Source: Lachnospiraceae bacterium
Lineage (GTDB): Bacteria; Bacillota; Clostridia; Lachnospirales; Lachnospiraceae
Direction of reading: 5' to 3'
DNA: 34,106 bases
Assembly (NCBI GenBank): GCA_017472605.1
Contig: JAFUPV010000041.1
Location: 1-34,106, forward strand
Shown: positions 21,926 through 29,773 of the stretch, piece by piece
How the letters are laid out: each line of letters starts with the position of its first letter
How positions within the stretch are numbered: position 1 is the first letter of the stretch
Program-made: the position numbers and the translations under genes
The notes under the pieces: model-generated
Database searches by the model: none
What the model was told of the DNA's origin: nothing
Seen by the model: only the letters and a program-made list of their open reading frames with translations

Positions 21926-23836
21926 ATGAAACAGACACATCAGGCAGACTTAAAAGCCTACAGGGCAGGAAACGGCTTCATCGGCCGCTACCAGCAGATC
22001 ATTCGTGAAACAGTGATTCCCTATCAGTATGCGGTTCTCAATGACCGGATTGAGGGGGCGGAAAAGAGCCACGCGGTTCAGAATTTCATTAACGCAGGGG
22101 CTGCGTTGCGGGGTGAGGAGCCGGGAGACGGCTTCTATGGATGGGTGTTCCAGGACAGCGACGTGGCAAAATGGCTGGAGGCAGTTGCCTATTCGCTGGC
22201 AAATCATCCGGATAGCGAACTGGAAGCGACCGCGGATCAGGTGATTGACTATGTTGCGGCAGCCCAGGATGAAGACGGCTATCTGAACACCTATTTCACC
22301 ATTAAAGATCGGGAAAAACGCTGGCAGAATCTGATGGAAGCCCATGAGATGTACTGCGCAGGACACATGATGGAAGCTGCATGTGCATATTACGAGGCAA
22401 CCGGCAAGGACAAGCTGCTGAAGGTAATGGAAAAGAATGCGGAGCATATTTACAGACTGTTCGTGACGGAAGGGCATGAAGGCTATCCTGGTCATCCGGA
22501 AATTGAGCTGGCACTGATGAAAATGTACCGCCTGACCGGAAACATGCATTGTCTGGAGCTGGCAAAACATCTGGTTGATGTGCGCGGAGTGGATGCGGAT
22601 TTTTACCGGAAGGAGAAAGCAAAGCGTGACTGGAGTGTGTGGAGCAGCAATGTGTTTGAACCGGACTATGCACAGAACGGCAAGCCGGTAAGAGAGCAGA
22701 ACGAGGCAACCGGCCATTCCGTACGCGCGGTTTACCTCTACACGGGAATGGCAGATCTGGCGGGAGAAACGGATGATCCGACGTTGCTTGCGGCATGTGA
22801 CCGTCTCTGGAACAACATCACACAGAAGCGCATGTATCTGACCGGAGGCATCGGTTCCACGGTGCATGGCGAGGCGTTTACTGTGGACTACGACCTTCCA
22901 AACGATACTGCCTATGCGGAGACCTGCGCGTCCATCGGTCTTGTCTTCTTTGCGTCCAGAATGCTGGAAAATAAGGTGGACCGCAGATATGCGGATGTGA
23001 TGGAGCGGGCATTTTACAACACAGTTCTTGCCGGCATGCAGCTGGACGGCAAGCGTTTCTTCTATGTAAATCCGCTGGAGGTGGTTCCGGGAATTTCCGG
23101 TGTTGCAGCAACCCAGCGTCACGATCTCCCACAGCGGCCGGGCTGGTACTCCTGCGCATGCTGTCCGCCAAATGTGGCGCGCATGATCACCTCTCTTGGA
23201 AAATATGCCTACGGTGAAAATGAGAGCACTGCATTCTGCCATCTGTTCGCGGACGGTGAGATCTGCTTTGACAATGGACTGAAGCTTTCCTGTGAAACAG
23301 AGTATCCTTATGGATTTGACGTAACCTGGAGGGTGCTGGAAGGAACGAAAACACTGGCAGTCCGCATTCCAGGCTGGAGTAAGAAGTGGGAGATGACCGT
23401 AAACGGCAGTTCGGCTGACTGTCAGATGAAAGATGGATATGTTTATCTGGATGTGACGGCAGGGGATGAGATCTGCCTGAAGCTGGATTCCACTCCATAT
23501 TTCGTTTACGGTTCCACGAAGGTACCGAAGCTGAGCGGAAAGACGGCTCTGTGCAGAGGCCCGCTTGTCTATTGCTTTGAGGGCGTGGATAATGACGGGG
23601 ATGTGCTGTCTCTGGCGGTGAAGGATGGTTCCCTGCCAAAAGCGCTGGATTACAATGCGGATCTGCTGAACGGAACGGTACAGGTGAAGCTGGATGCGGT
23701 TCGTTTTGCGGATGATGGCGAGCTGTACAGCATGGCGGCTCCGAAGGAGGAGGCGTGTGAGGCGATTGCCGTTCCTTATTATACATGGGGAAACCGCGGA
23801 AAGAATCAGATGAGAGTGTGGATGGAGCGGAAATGA
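21926..23836 (+). CDS. Glycoside hydrolase family 127, beta-L-arabinofuranosidase
   Basis: 636 residues from ATG 21926, which has GAGGT just before it; an upstream ATG (21890) has no ribosome site. The family's zinc-cysteine active site is complete: Glu332 and Cys334 (AETC), Cys412 and Cys413 (CACC), and Glu316 (HGEAF). These match HypBA1 of Bifidobacterium (Glu338, Cys340, Cys417, Cys418, Glu322) with a constant offset of 5-6. Cys412 would be the nucleophile. An N-terminal (alpha/alpha)6 barrel is followed by beta-sandwich domains, and the length is normal. No signal peptide, so it acts on imported sugars. It releases L-arabinose from beta-linked arabinofuranosides such as those on extensin or pectin-derived glycans. 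Regulated by the divergent AraC protein (inferred). Confidence 0.94.
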   Translation: MKQTHQADLKAYRAGNGFIGRYQQIIRETVIPYQYAVLNDRIEGAEKSHAVQNFINAGAALRGEEPGDGFYGWVFQDSDVAKWLEAVAYSLANHPDSELEATADQVIDYVAAAQDEDGYLNTYFTIKDREKRWQNLMEAHEMYCAGHMMEAACAYYEATGKDKLLKVMEKNAEHIYRLFVTEGHEGYPGHPEIELALMKMYRLTGNMHCLELAKHLVDVRGVDADFYRKEKAKRDWSVWSSNVFEPDYAQNGKPVREQNEATGHSVRAVYLYTGMADLAGETDDPTLLAACDRLWNNITQKRMYLTGGIGSTVHGEAFTVDYDLPNDTAYAETCASIGLVFFASRMLENKVDRRYADVMERAFYNTVLAGMQLDGKRFFYVNPLEVVPGISGVAATQRHDLPQRPGWYSCACCPPNVARMITSLGKYAYGENESTAFCHLFADGEICFDNGLKLSCETEYPYGFDVTWRVLEGTKTLAVRIPGWSKKWEMTVNGSSADCQMKDGYVYLDVTAGDEICLKLDSTPYFVYGSTKVPKLSGKTALCRGPLVYCFEGVDNDGDVLSLAVKDGSLPKALDYNADLLNGTVQVKLDAVRFADDGELYSMAAPKEEACEAIAVPYYTWGNRGKNQMRVWMERK

Positions 23837-23851
23837 TTTCGTGAATACAGG

Positions 23852-23907
23852 GCGGCAGATTGGAAATCCGGAATGGAGAATGATTTCGGAACAATCTGCC
23901 GCTTTTT
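23852..23907 (+). terminator. Intrinsic terminator after GH127
   Basis: GCGGCAGATTG (23852-23862) pairs with CAATCTGCCGC (23892-23902), with an inner GAAATC/GATTTC stem. Five T follow. Confidence 0.9.
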
Positions 23908-23908
23908 C

Positions 23909-23937
23909 TTGCGCTTTTGGAGCGGATTTGTTACGAT
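23909..23937 (+). promoter_or_regulatory. Promoter of the heparinase-like gene
   Basis: -35 TTGCGC (23909-23914), 17-nt spacer, and extended -10 TGTTACGAT (23929-23937). It starts 2 nt after the preceding terminator T-run. Confidence 0.65.
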
Positions 23938-23956
23938 AGATGCATGGACGTGCTGC

Positions 23957-23998
23957 GTTATGAAAATGCGGTTATGAAAACGTGGTTATGGGAAAATT
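23957..23998 (+). repeat. 14-nt direct repeats in the heparinase leader, with a cre-like match
   Basis: GTTATGAAAATGCG, GTTATGAAAACGTG and GTTATGGGAAAATT are adjacent (23957, 23971, 23985). The middle unit contains ATGAAAACGTGGTTA (23974-23988), which fits the CcpA cre consensus at all but two positions. The block lies just downstream of the predicted transcript start, where a bound protein would block elongation. Confidence 0.5.
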
Positions 23999-24025
23999 TG
24001 ATGCAGCAGGAAAAGAGGTTTGCAG

Positions 24026-25948
24026 ATGAAACAAATGGAAACAGAACTGGAGCAGAAACTGGAGCAGTTTCTGCAGACCTATGAGCAGGATCTTCTCCGA
24101 CTGACAGAAGAGATGAGAAACGAGCCGCTGCCAAAGCTGACAGAGGAATTGTTTGCGCTGTTTGAGCAGACCGGAGACAGAAGCCGTTATCAGGCAGCAT
24201 ATTTTGGAAGGCGTCTGTTTTTGTCAGTCTACGGAACGGCCGCCTGTCTCTATGGAAGAGGCGAGGATCTGGCGAAGCTGGAGTCGGTGATTGATGAGGT
24301 CTGTGAAGAGGAATGCTGGGCACTTCCTGCCCATGTGGACCGGGCAAAGGATAAGGACTGGCGGATTGCCGTGGATCTGTTTGCGGCGGAAACCGGGCAG
24401 ACGCTGGCGCAGCTGTACCATGTGCTGGGGCTGAAGCTGAGTGAGACGATCCGGACAAAGATCCGGCGCGAAGTGTTTCGCCGTGTGCTGACGCCGTTTC
24501 TTCAGTCTCCGGTTCCCTATCCGCGCTGGGAGCATAATTTCAGCAACTGGAATTCGGTCTGCGGCGGCTGTGTCGGCTCGGCTGCCATCTGGCTGATGGA
24601 GGATGAAACAGAAAAGCGGGCATGTGTGGAGCGGATCCTGGCATCACTGGAGTCCCACTACCTGAAGGGACTTGGCGATGACGGCGCATGCATGGAAGGT
24701 CTTGGCTACTGGACCTATGGCTTTGCTTATTATGTTTATTTTGCGGATGCGGTGAAGCGGGATCTGGATGGAGATGTGGATCTGCTGAAGTGGGAGACGG
24801 ATGAGTTCAGGCAATCACTGGCAAAGCAGTCCGGTGTGCAGCAGACTGGCTCGAAGATAGCTGGCGCAAAGATGGCTGGCGCAGATAGGACTGACACGGA
24901 AAAGACGGACACGCAGGTAAGTCCGACGCTGGCCGAAAAATTAAAGCGGGTAGCCCTGTTCCAGCAGGCCTGCTATTTTCCCCATGGAAGAACGGTCAGC
25001 TTTTCCGACGGAAACCGCAGAGGAACCTATCAGATGGGACTGACCGCCTGGCTGGCAATGAACTATGTGGATGAATCAGGCGAGTCTCTGATCCGGCTGC
25101 CGGATCCGTCTTACGCAGAAACGCTCCAAAAGACGGACTGCTGGCGGTTTGCCCACATTTATCACTCGATTTTGTGGACAAGAGAGCTTCTCGGTGTGGT
25201 TCGCTGTGGAAAACTCCGCGTGCGCGGACTGGATGGAAGCCTTGGTCAGACGACGCTGGAGGATGCCCAGTGGGCAATCTGCCGCGGTGTGGGAGACGTT
25301 TCCGTGGCAATCAAAGGCGGCGTGAATGATGAGCCCCACAACCACAATGATGCGGGAAGCTTTCTGTATCTGGTTGGAGAGGACGAGGTGTTCTGCGATC
25401 TGGGAAGCGGCGAATATACGCGGGATTATTTCAGTGAGAACCGGTACACGATTTTCTGTAATGGCTCCCAGAGTCATAATGTTCCGATCGTTGATCACGG
25501 CTATCAGAAAGAGGGAAGCAGCTGCGGCTGCAGCCGGTTTGTGACTGATGGGCAGGGCAGAGTGGAAATGGAGTTTGCGGCGGCATATGGCAATCCAAAA
25601 CTGGAGAAGCTGGAGCGGGAAATCCGGTTCAACGGGGCGGATGGCTCACTGAAAATCACGGATACATTTGTATTAAGGGAAAACTGTTCGCTGCGGGAGA
25701 ATTTTGTGACTCAGCTTCCTGTGTCTATCGAAGGAAATCTGGTAACTCTGCAGGGACAATCCGCTGTCGTACAGATGCATGTGAGCGGCATCGCCGGTGA
25801 AATTACGCTGCAGAAGCAGGAGCACCGGAATCACTCCGGAGAATGCGAATCCGTTACACAGATTCAGTGGGACGTTCCGGTGGAAAACGGGTGGGCCAGG
25901 GCGGAGATTGAGGTGAAAATTGTGCCATTGGGAGATCCTGTAATTTAG
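24026..25948 (+). CDS. Heparinase II/III-like family protein (probable polysaccharide lyase)
   Basis: 640 residues from ATG 24026; AAGAGG lies 7 nt upstream, and the TTG at 24020 is too close to it. The N-terminal ~400 residues form an (alpha/alpha) toroid, with a YPRWEHNFSNWNSVC block near residue 165. The C-terminal beta domain begins with the family hallmark NDEPHNHNDAGSFLY (His438, His440), followed by DLGSGEYTRDYF. Such enzymes cleave uronic-acid polysaccharides by beta-elimination; the exact substrate is unknown. There is no signal peptide, so it would act on imported oligosaccharides. Residues ~268-301 are an insertion with a 15-nt repeat. The gene follows GH127 with its own promoter and possible catabolite control. 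Confidence 0.87.
   Translation: MKQMETELEQKLEQFLQTYEQDLLRLTEEMRNEPLPKLTEELFALFEQTGDRSRYQAAYFGRRLFLSVYGTAACLYGRGEDLAKLESVIDEVCEEECWALPAHVDRAKDKDWRIAVDLFAAETGQTLAQLYHVLGLKLSETIRTKIRREVFRRVLTPFLQSPVPYPRWEHNFSNWNSVCGGCVGSAAIWLMEDETEKRACVERILASLESHYLKGLGDDGACMEGLGYWTYGFAYYVYFADAVKRDLDGDVDLLKWETDEFRQSLAKQSGVQQTGSKIAGAKMAGADRTDTEKTDTQVSPTLAEKLKRVALFQQACYFPHGRTVSFSDGNRRGTYQMGLTAWLAMNYVDESGESLIRLPDPSYAETLQKTDCWRFAHIYHSILWTRELLGVVRCGKLRVRGLDGSLGQTTLEDAQWAICRGVGDVSVAIKGGVNDEPHNHNDAGSFLYLVGEDEVFCDLGSGEYTRDYFSENRYTIFCNGSQSHNVPIVDHGYQKEGSSCGCSRFVTDGQGRVEMEFAAAYGNPKLEKLEREIRFNGADGSLKITDTFVLRENCSLRENFVTQLPVSIEGNLVTLQGQSAVVQMHVSGIAGEITLQKQEHRNHSGECESVTQIQWDVPVENGWARAEIEVKIVPLGDPVI
24846..24890 (+). repeat. 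15-nt tandem repeat inside the heparinase-like gene
   Basis: Units starting CTGGC at 24846, 24861 and 24876 encode Ala-Gly-Ser-Lys-Ile, Ala-Gly-Ala-Lys-Met and Ala-Gly-Ala-Asp-Arg. They lie in a polar linker, rich in Thr/Asp further on, between the toroid helices. Confidence 0.75.
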
Positions 25949-25951
25949 CCA

Positions 25952-25980
25952 TTGCCCCTCATTAAAAAAAATGATAAACT
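25952..25980 (+). promoter_or_regulatory. Promoter of the membrane AraC gene
   Basis: -35 TTGCCC (25952-25957), 17-nt spacer, and extended -10 TGATAAACT (25972-25980). It begins 4 nt after the heparinase stop codon, with no terminator in between. Confidence 0.6.
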
Positions 25981-26012
25981 GGGGATATGTAAAATCAGGG
26001 CGGAGGAAAACG

Positions 26013-28193
26013 ATGAGGGGAATGAGAAAAAGGGGAAATTCGCCGGAAAGACAGGAAAAATCCTATGATACATACCTGTTTCATAACATGGTGCTGTGGC
26101 TGACTGTGCCGCTGCTGATTATGGCGATTATCATTTATTCGGTATATTTTCGCGGAGAAAACAACAAGAGCAGACTGGTTCTTCAGTCATACAGTATGCA
26201 GATGCAGGATATTTTTAATCATTATCTGACCGATCTGAAAGAATATTATCTGGATGTCATAAATGAAGACAGCTATCAGCAGATGAACCAGATGACAAAT
26301 GCGCCGTTTTCGGATATTCCATTTGCCAGGAAGCAGCAGACGCTGTTGTCCGGTGGAAGAATTGAAGGCTATGTAAATGGATATACCTATGTAAATCTGC
26401 GCAATGAGTGGGTTTTGAGTAATTGCGGTATGTATTCATATGAAAAGCTCAGAGATCGGGAAACACTGGATTCCTTTCTGGAAGAACGGAAAACGGAAAG
26501 CAGTGAAATTGAGTGGGTGAATTATGGAGACGGAATGGAGCCGAACCAGACACTGCCCGGGTACGGGGAGCTTGATTTTTCCGGTGTCCTGATGCTTATG
26601 AAAACCTACAGCCGCGCCGGAGAACTGGAAAGTGTTCTGGCGGTTCAGCTGAACATGTCCTATATCCAGCAGCGAGTCGAGTTTTATGAGAGCGCCGGAT
26701 ATGAGATTCTCTGGATGAATGGCGCTGATGTGTTGTTTGAGACAAGTCCGGAGATTGCCGATTTACTGCAGTCGGCTCTTGAAAACAGAGAAACAGGAGA
26801 CGTGGTGCAGAGCGGATCCTATCTGGTGACAGCGTCTTTTGACGAAAGCAATGGAATGAGCTGTCTGTTTGGGTATGATACGAGCCGGGATCGGCGCGAG
26901 ATTACGACAGCACTTCTGCTGGCCGGTGCGTTTTTGATCTGCTATGTGGTTCTGATGTATTTTCTTCGCAGAAAATCTTCGGTTCTTGCTCAGCCGTTTC
27001 TGCGCATGAAAGAAACCAAGGAAGAGCAGGAACAGCATATCCGTACCCTGTTTGTCACCAATCTGCTGAAAGGGGAGATCAATTCCGAAGCGGTTCGGGA
27101 GATGATCTGCAAGTACCGGTATCCGGTACATCCGGGTTTTCGAATGATGTTCATTCGGCTGAAAGGGGAAGAGCTGCCAATGGAGCAGGTGCTGGCAGGA
27201 ATTCCGTCTGAAATCAGGGAAATGGTATACATTACGCCTGTAATCTACAGAGACAGCATTGCCATGATTATCGGCGGCGATGAGGAATATCAGGTGGAAT
27301 ACCAGACAGCAACGGTGTTCAAGGCAATGGAAGCCTATGCCGTGAAAGAATATGGATGTACCCTTCTGGCAGGAATCAGCCGTCACTTTACAGATCTCAG
27401 TCTGGCAATGCAGGCCGGACATGAATGCCATGAAGTACTGCTTCGAAAGGCGAGAGAAGAGACCGATGACTATTCCCTTGGTGTCTATGATGATTTTGAA
27501 CTGCTGCGCGGAGAAAAAACAGCGTCAGTCAGCTCGGAAGATGAATTTTATGAGGCAGTATCTTCCTGTAACGAAGAAGAAGCTGTCCGGCTTTTAATAA
27601 TCATACTGGATCAGCTGGATCAGCGGAAGCTGTGGGGGGAACATCGTGCGTTCTATGTGTATCGCCTTCTGATTGGTCTGCTTGAGATTCCGGAAAAAGA
27701 AGTCAGTCAGTTATCTGAAATTTTTGAGCGCGGACAGCTGCGGATTTTTGAGTGGAAAGATCTGGTTGTTGACCGGAAAAAGCTTCAGATATTTATCATA
27801 GAAGAAATGATTCGGCCCATTATTGCCGAACTGCAGAAATGCCAGTCACAGCGTGATTCGGAAATTGTAAGAAAGATGATGAAAGTAATCCGGGAGCGTG
27901 GAGGAAATGTCACACTGACCGAATGTGCCGAAGTGCTGAACTATCATCCGGGCTATCTGTCGAGAGTCCTGCGTCAGGAAAAAAATGTATCGTTCCTGGA
28001 TATGGTGAATGCAGAGAAATTAAAGATGGCAAAGCATTTGTTAGTTACAACGAAACTTTCCATTGCGGAAGTATCGGAACAGCTGGGATACAATAATGTG
28101 CAGAATTTTATTCGTTTCTTTAAAAATCAGACGAATCTGACACCTGCTCAGTTCAGAAAGGAGGCCAGAGATGAGCATGCGAATCCGATCTAA
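26013..28193 (+). CDS. Membrane-anchored AraC-family regulator
   Basis: 726 residues from ATG 26013, 6 nt after GGAGG (26002-26006). A first membrane segment (MVLWLTVPLLIMAIIIYSVYF, residues ~26-46) and a second (~298-319, TTALLLAGAFLICYVVLMYFL) enclose an extracytoplasmic sensor of about 250 residues. A cytoplasmic region follows, and the last ~100 residues carry the AraC helix-turn-helix pair (LTECAEVLNYHPGYLSRVLR and SEQLGYNNVQNFIRFFKNQT). This is the YesS/YtdP-type layout found with Gram-positive pectin and glycan loci, where an external sugar or a loaded binding protein is sensed directly. Its 3' end overlaps the solute-binding protein gene by 23 nt, so the two are translationally coupled. 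The likely target is the downstream lipoprotein/GH2/YetA-like set. Confidence 0.92.
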   Translation: MRGMRKRGNSPERQEKSYDTYLFHNMVLWLTVPLLIMAIIIYSVYFRGENNKSRLVLQSYSMQMQDIFNHYLTDLKEYYLDVINEDSYQQMNQMTNAPFSDIPFARKQQTLLSGGRIEGYVNGYTYVNLRNEWVLSNCGMYSYEKLRDRETLDSFLEERKTESSEIEWVNYGDGMEPNQTLPGYGELDFSGVLMLMKTYSRAGELESVLAVQLNMSYIQQRVEFYESAGYEILWMNGADVLFETSPEIADLLQSALENRETGDVVQSGSYLVTASFDESNGMSCLFGYDTSRDRREITTALLLAGAFLICYVVLMYFLRRKSSVLAQPFLRMKETKEEQEQHIRTLFVTNLLKGEINSEAVREMICKYRYPVHPGFRMMFIRLKGEELPMEQVLAGIPSEIREMVYITPVIYRDSIAMIIGGDEEYQVEYQTATVFKAMEAYAVKEYGCTLLAGISRHFTDLSLAMQAGHECHEVLLRKAREETDDYSLGVYDDFELLRGEKTASVSSEDEFYEAVSSCNEEEAVRLLIIILDQLDQRKLWGEHRAFYVYRLLIGLLEIPEKEVSQLSEIFERGQLRIFEWKDLVVDRKKLQIFIIEEMIRPIIAELQKCQSQRDSEIVRKMMKVIRERGGNVTLTECAEVLNYHPGYLSRVLRQEKNVSFLDMVNAEKLKMAKHLLVTTKLSIAEVSEQLGYNNVQNFIRFFKNQTNLTPAQFRKEARDEHANPI

Positions 28194-29571
28194 TTTGTTT
28201 TTGACGGTCGGCCTGCTGGCAGCTGTCTGTCTGACCGGATGCGAGAATGGGCAGTCAAAGAAGGATGAGAAACCATCGATTTCTTTTATGTCGATTGCAT
28301 TGTCTCAGGATGTGCTGTCGCGCAGAGGGTCTCAGAAAATCGTCAGCGCTTATGAGGAATACACAGGAATCCAGGTAGACTGGACCTGGGTTATGAGCGA
28401 TGTCTATGGTGAAACACTTTCCTATGTGATGAGGGACAAGAGCAATCTGCCAATGATCGTTACCTACGGAGGTGAACTGAGCGGTGATGTGGTGAAAGAG
28501 GCGAGAAATGGAAGCTTCTGGGATCTGAGACCTTTTTTGGAAATGGAAGAGCTGTTTCCCAATCTTTCTCAGGCCAATGAAAAAATCCTGAACGCGCTGA
28601 CCGTTGACGGGGAAGTGATTGGCATTTACCGCAGCCGGGAGATTGGACGCTATGGTCTGTCTTACAGGAAGGACTGGGCAGAAGCGGTCGGAATTACAGA
28701 GGAGCCTCAGACGGCAGAAGATGTGTATGAACTGCTGTACCGCTTTACCTGGAATGATCCGGACGGTAACGGGAAGGATGACACTTTTGGTCTGGAGATG
28801 ACCAGATATACCGGAAGCTTTGATATCATTCAAACCTGGTTTGGATGCGGAAATCAATGGGTTGAGGAAGACGGTGTGTTAATTCCGGTCCATGAGACGG
28901 AAGCGTATCTGGAGGCACTTAACTGGCTGCGCCGGATCTATGAAGATGGACTGATGCGTCCGGACTGGCCTCTGGTTGATTCAGAAACATCCGGAAATGC
29001 GCTGAAAAACGGTCAGGCAGGCGCGGTTGTCAATGTCATGGGAGATGGAACAAGAGCCTGGAGATACTATGAGGAGAATGGAATTTCTTCTGTTGCAGAA
29101 GAAGGAGAAAACGCGTCCATCTGCATGGTTGGACCGATCGAGGGAGCAACTCTTGCAACCAGCGGCTACAATGGCTTTTTTGCCATCACGAAGGCTGGAG
29201 CGAAGACAGAGGAGGATGTCAGTCAGACAGACGGTGCGCAGTACGGGCTGAATCAGGCTGTGTGTTATATTCCCAGGCTGTCCAATGCGACCCATCCGGA
29301 GAAACAGAGCGTGATGAACCAGGCACAGGAAGCTGCTTATGAGCGGAACCGGGAAGCAGCTGTCTATAATCCGGCCAGTGGATATCTGCCGCAGTCCAGG
29401 GTGTTTGAAGAAAAGGGAACAACCCTTGATGCAATCATCGAGGATGCCAGAACGATGTATGTCTGCGGTCAGATCGATGAGGCGCAGTGGCGGGAGGAAA
29501 TCGAGCGCTGGAATCAGGAAGGCGGAGCAGCCCTGAAGGAAGAATTGAATCAGCTCCATCAGGAAAAATGA
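28171..29571 (+). CDS. Extracellular solute-binding lipoprotein (ABC sugar transporter, LplA-like)
   Basis: 466 residues from ATG 28171; AAAGGAGG (28157-28164) lies inside the regulator gene. A lipoprotein signal peptide ends in the lipobox LTGC (Cys24). The rest is a family-1 periplasmic-binding fold with WxW-type sugar-contact patches, a Ca-like DPDGNGKDDTFG loop near residue 195, and a C-terminal GGA….LNQL helix. It would sit on the outer face of the membrane and bind an oligosaccharide. No permease or ATPase gene is in the window, so it either uses distant permeases or serves mainly as ligand presenter for the coupled membrane regulator. The protein looks short for its class: the stretch after TKAGAKTEEDV jumps straight to YGLNQAVCYIP, suggesting an internal in-frame deletion. 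Confidence 0.88.
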   Translation: MSMRIRSNLFLTVGLLAAVCLTGCENGQSKKDEKPSISFMSIALSQDVLSRRGSQKIVSAYEEYTGIQVDWTWVMSDVYGETLSYVMRDKSNLPMIVTYGGELSGDVVKEARNGSFWDLRPFLEMEELFPNLSQANEKILNALTVDGEVIGIYRSREIGRYGLSYRKDWAEAVGITEEPQTAEDVYELLYRFTWNDPDGNGKDDTFGLEMTRYTGSFDIIQTWFGCGNQWVEEDGVLIPVHETEAYLEALNWLRRIYEDGLMRPDWPLVDSETSGNALKNGQAGAVVNVMGDGTRAWRYYEENGISSVAEEGENASICMVGPIEGATLATSGYNGFFAITKAGAKTEEDVSQTDGAQYGLNQAVCYIPRLSNATHPEKQSVMNQAQEAAYERNREAAVYNPASGYLPQSRVFEEKGTTLDAIIEDARTMYVCGQIDEAQWREEIERWNQEGGAALKEELNQLHQEK

Positions 29572-29580
29572 ATCAACGCG

Positions 29581-29600
29581 GTTATCATCAAGATGATAAC
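29581..29600. other. Perfect 9-bp hairpin GTTATCATC-AA-GATGATAAC
   Basis: An exact inverted repeat with a two-base centre lies 9 nt after the lipoprotein stop and 9 nt before the terminator stem. It could protect mRNA 3' ends or be a protein-binding palindrome. Confidence 0.6.
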
Positions 29601-29609
29601 TGAACCGAA

Positions 29610-29653
29610 AACAGGAAATCAAAGGGAGGAAGCTTTGATTTCCTGTTTTTTTT
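29610..29653 (+). terminator. Strong intrinsic terminator after the lipoprotein gene
   Basis: AACAGGAAATCAAAG (29610-29624) pairs with CTTTGATTTCCTGTT (29633-29647); the T-run extends to 29653. Confidence 0.92.
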
Positions 29654-29683
29654 GCATGCAGTCAGAATGTTTTCCAATGATTA

Positions 29684-29713
29684 TTCCGAATGATACCGGC
29701 TGGACAGTATGAT
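29684..29713 (+). promoter_or_regulatory. Putative promoter of the GH2/YetA-like operon
   Basis: A -10 TATGAT (29708-29713) with a poor -35 TTCCGA (29684-29689, 18-nt spacer). A weak -35 would fit activation by the upstream membrane AraC protein. Confidence 0.35.
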
Positions 29714-29773
29714 ACAGGCAATCGCCGGGACATGAGCACGTCACGGCAGAACAGCAGGGAAAGAGGAAAAGAT

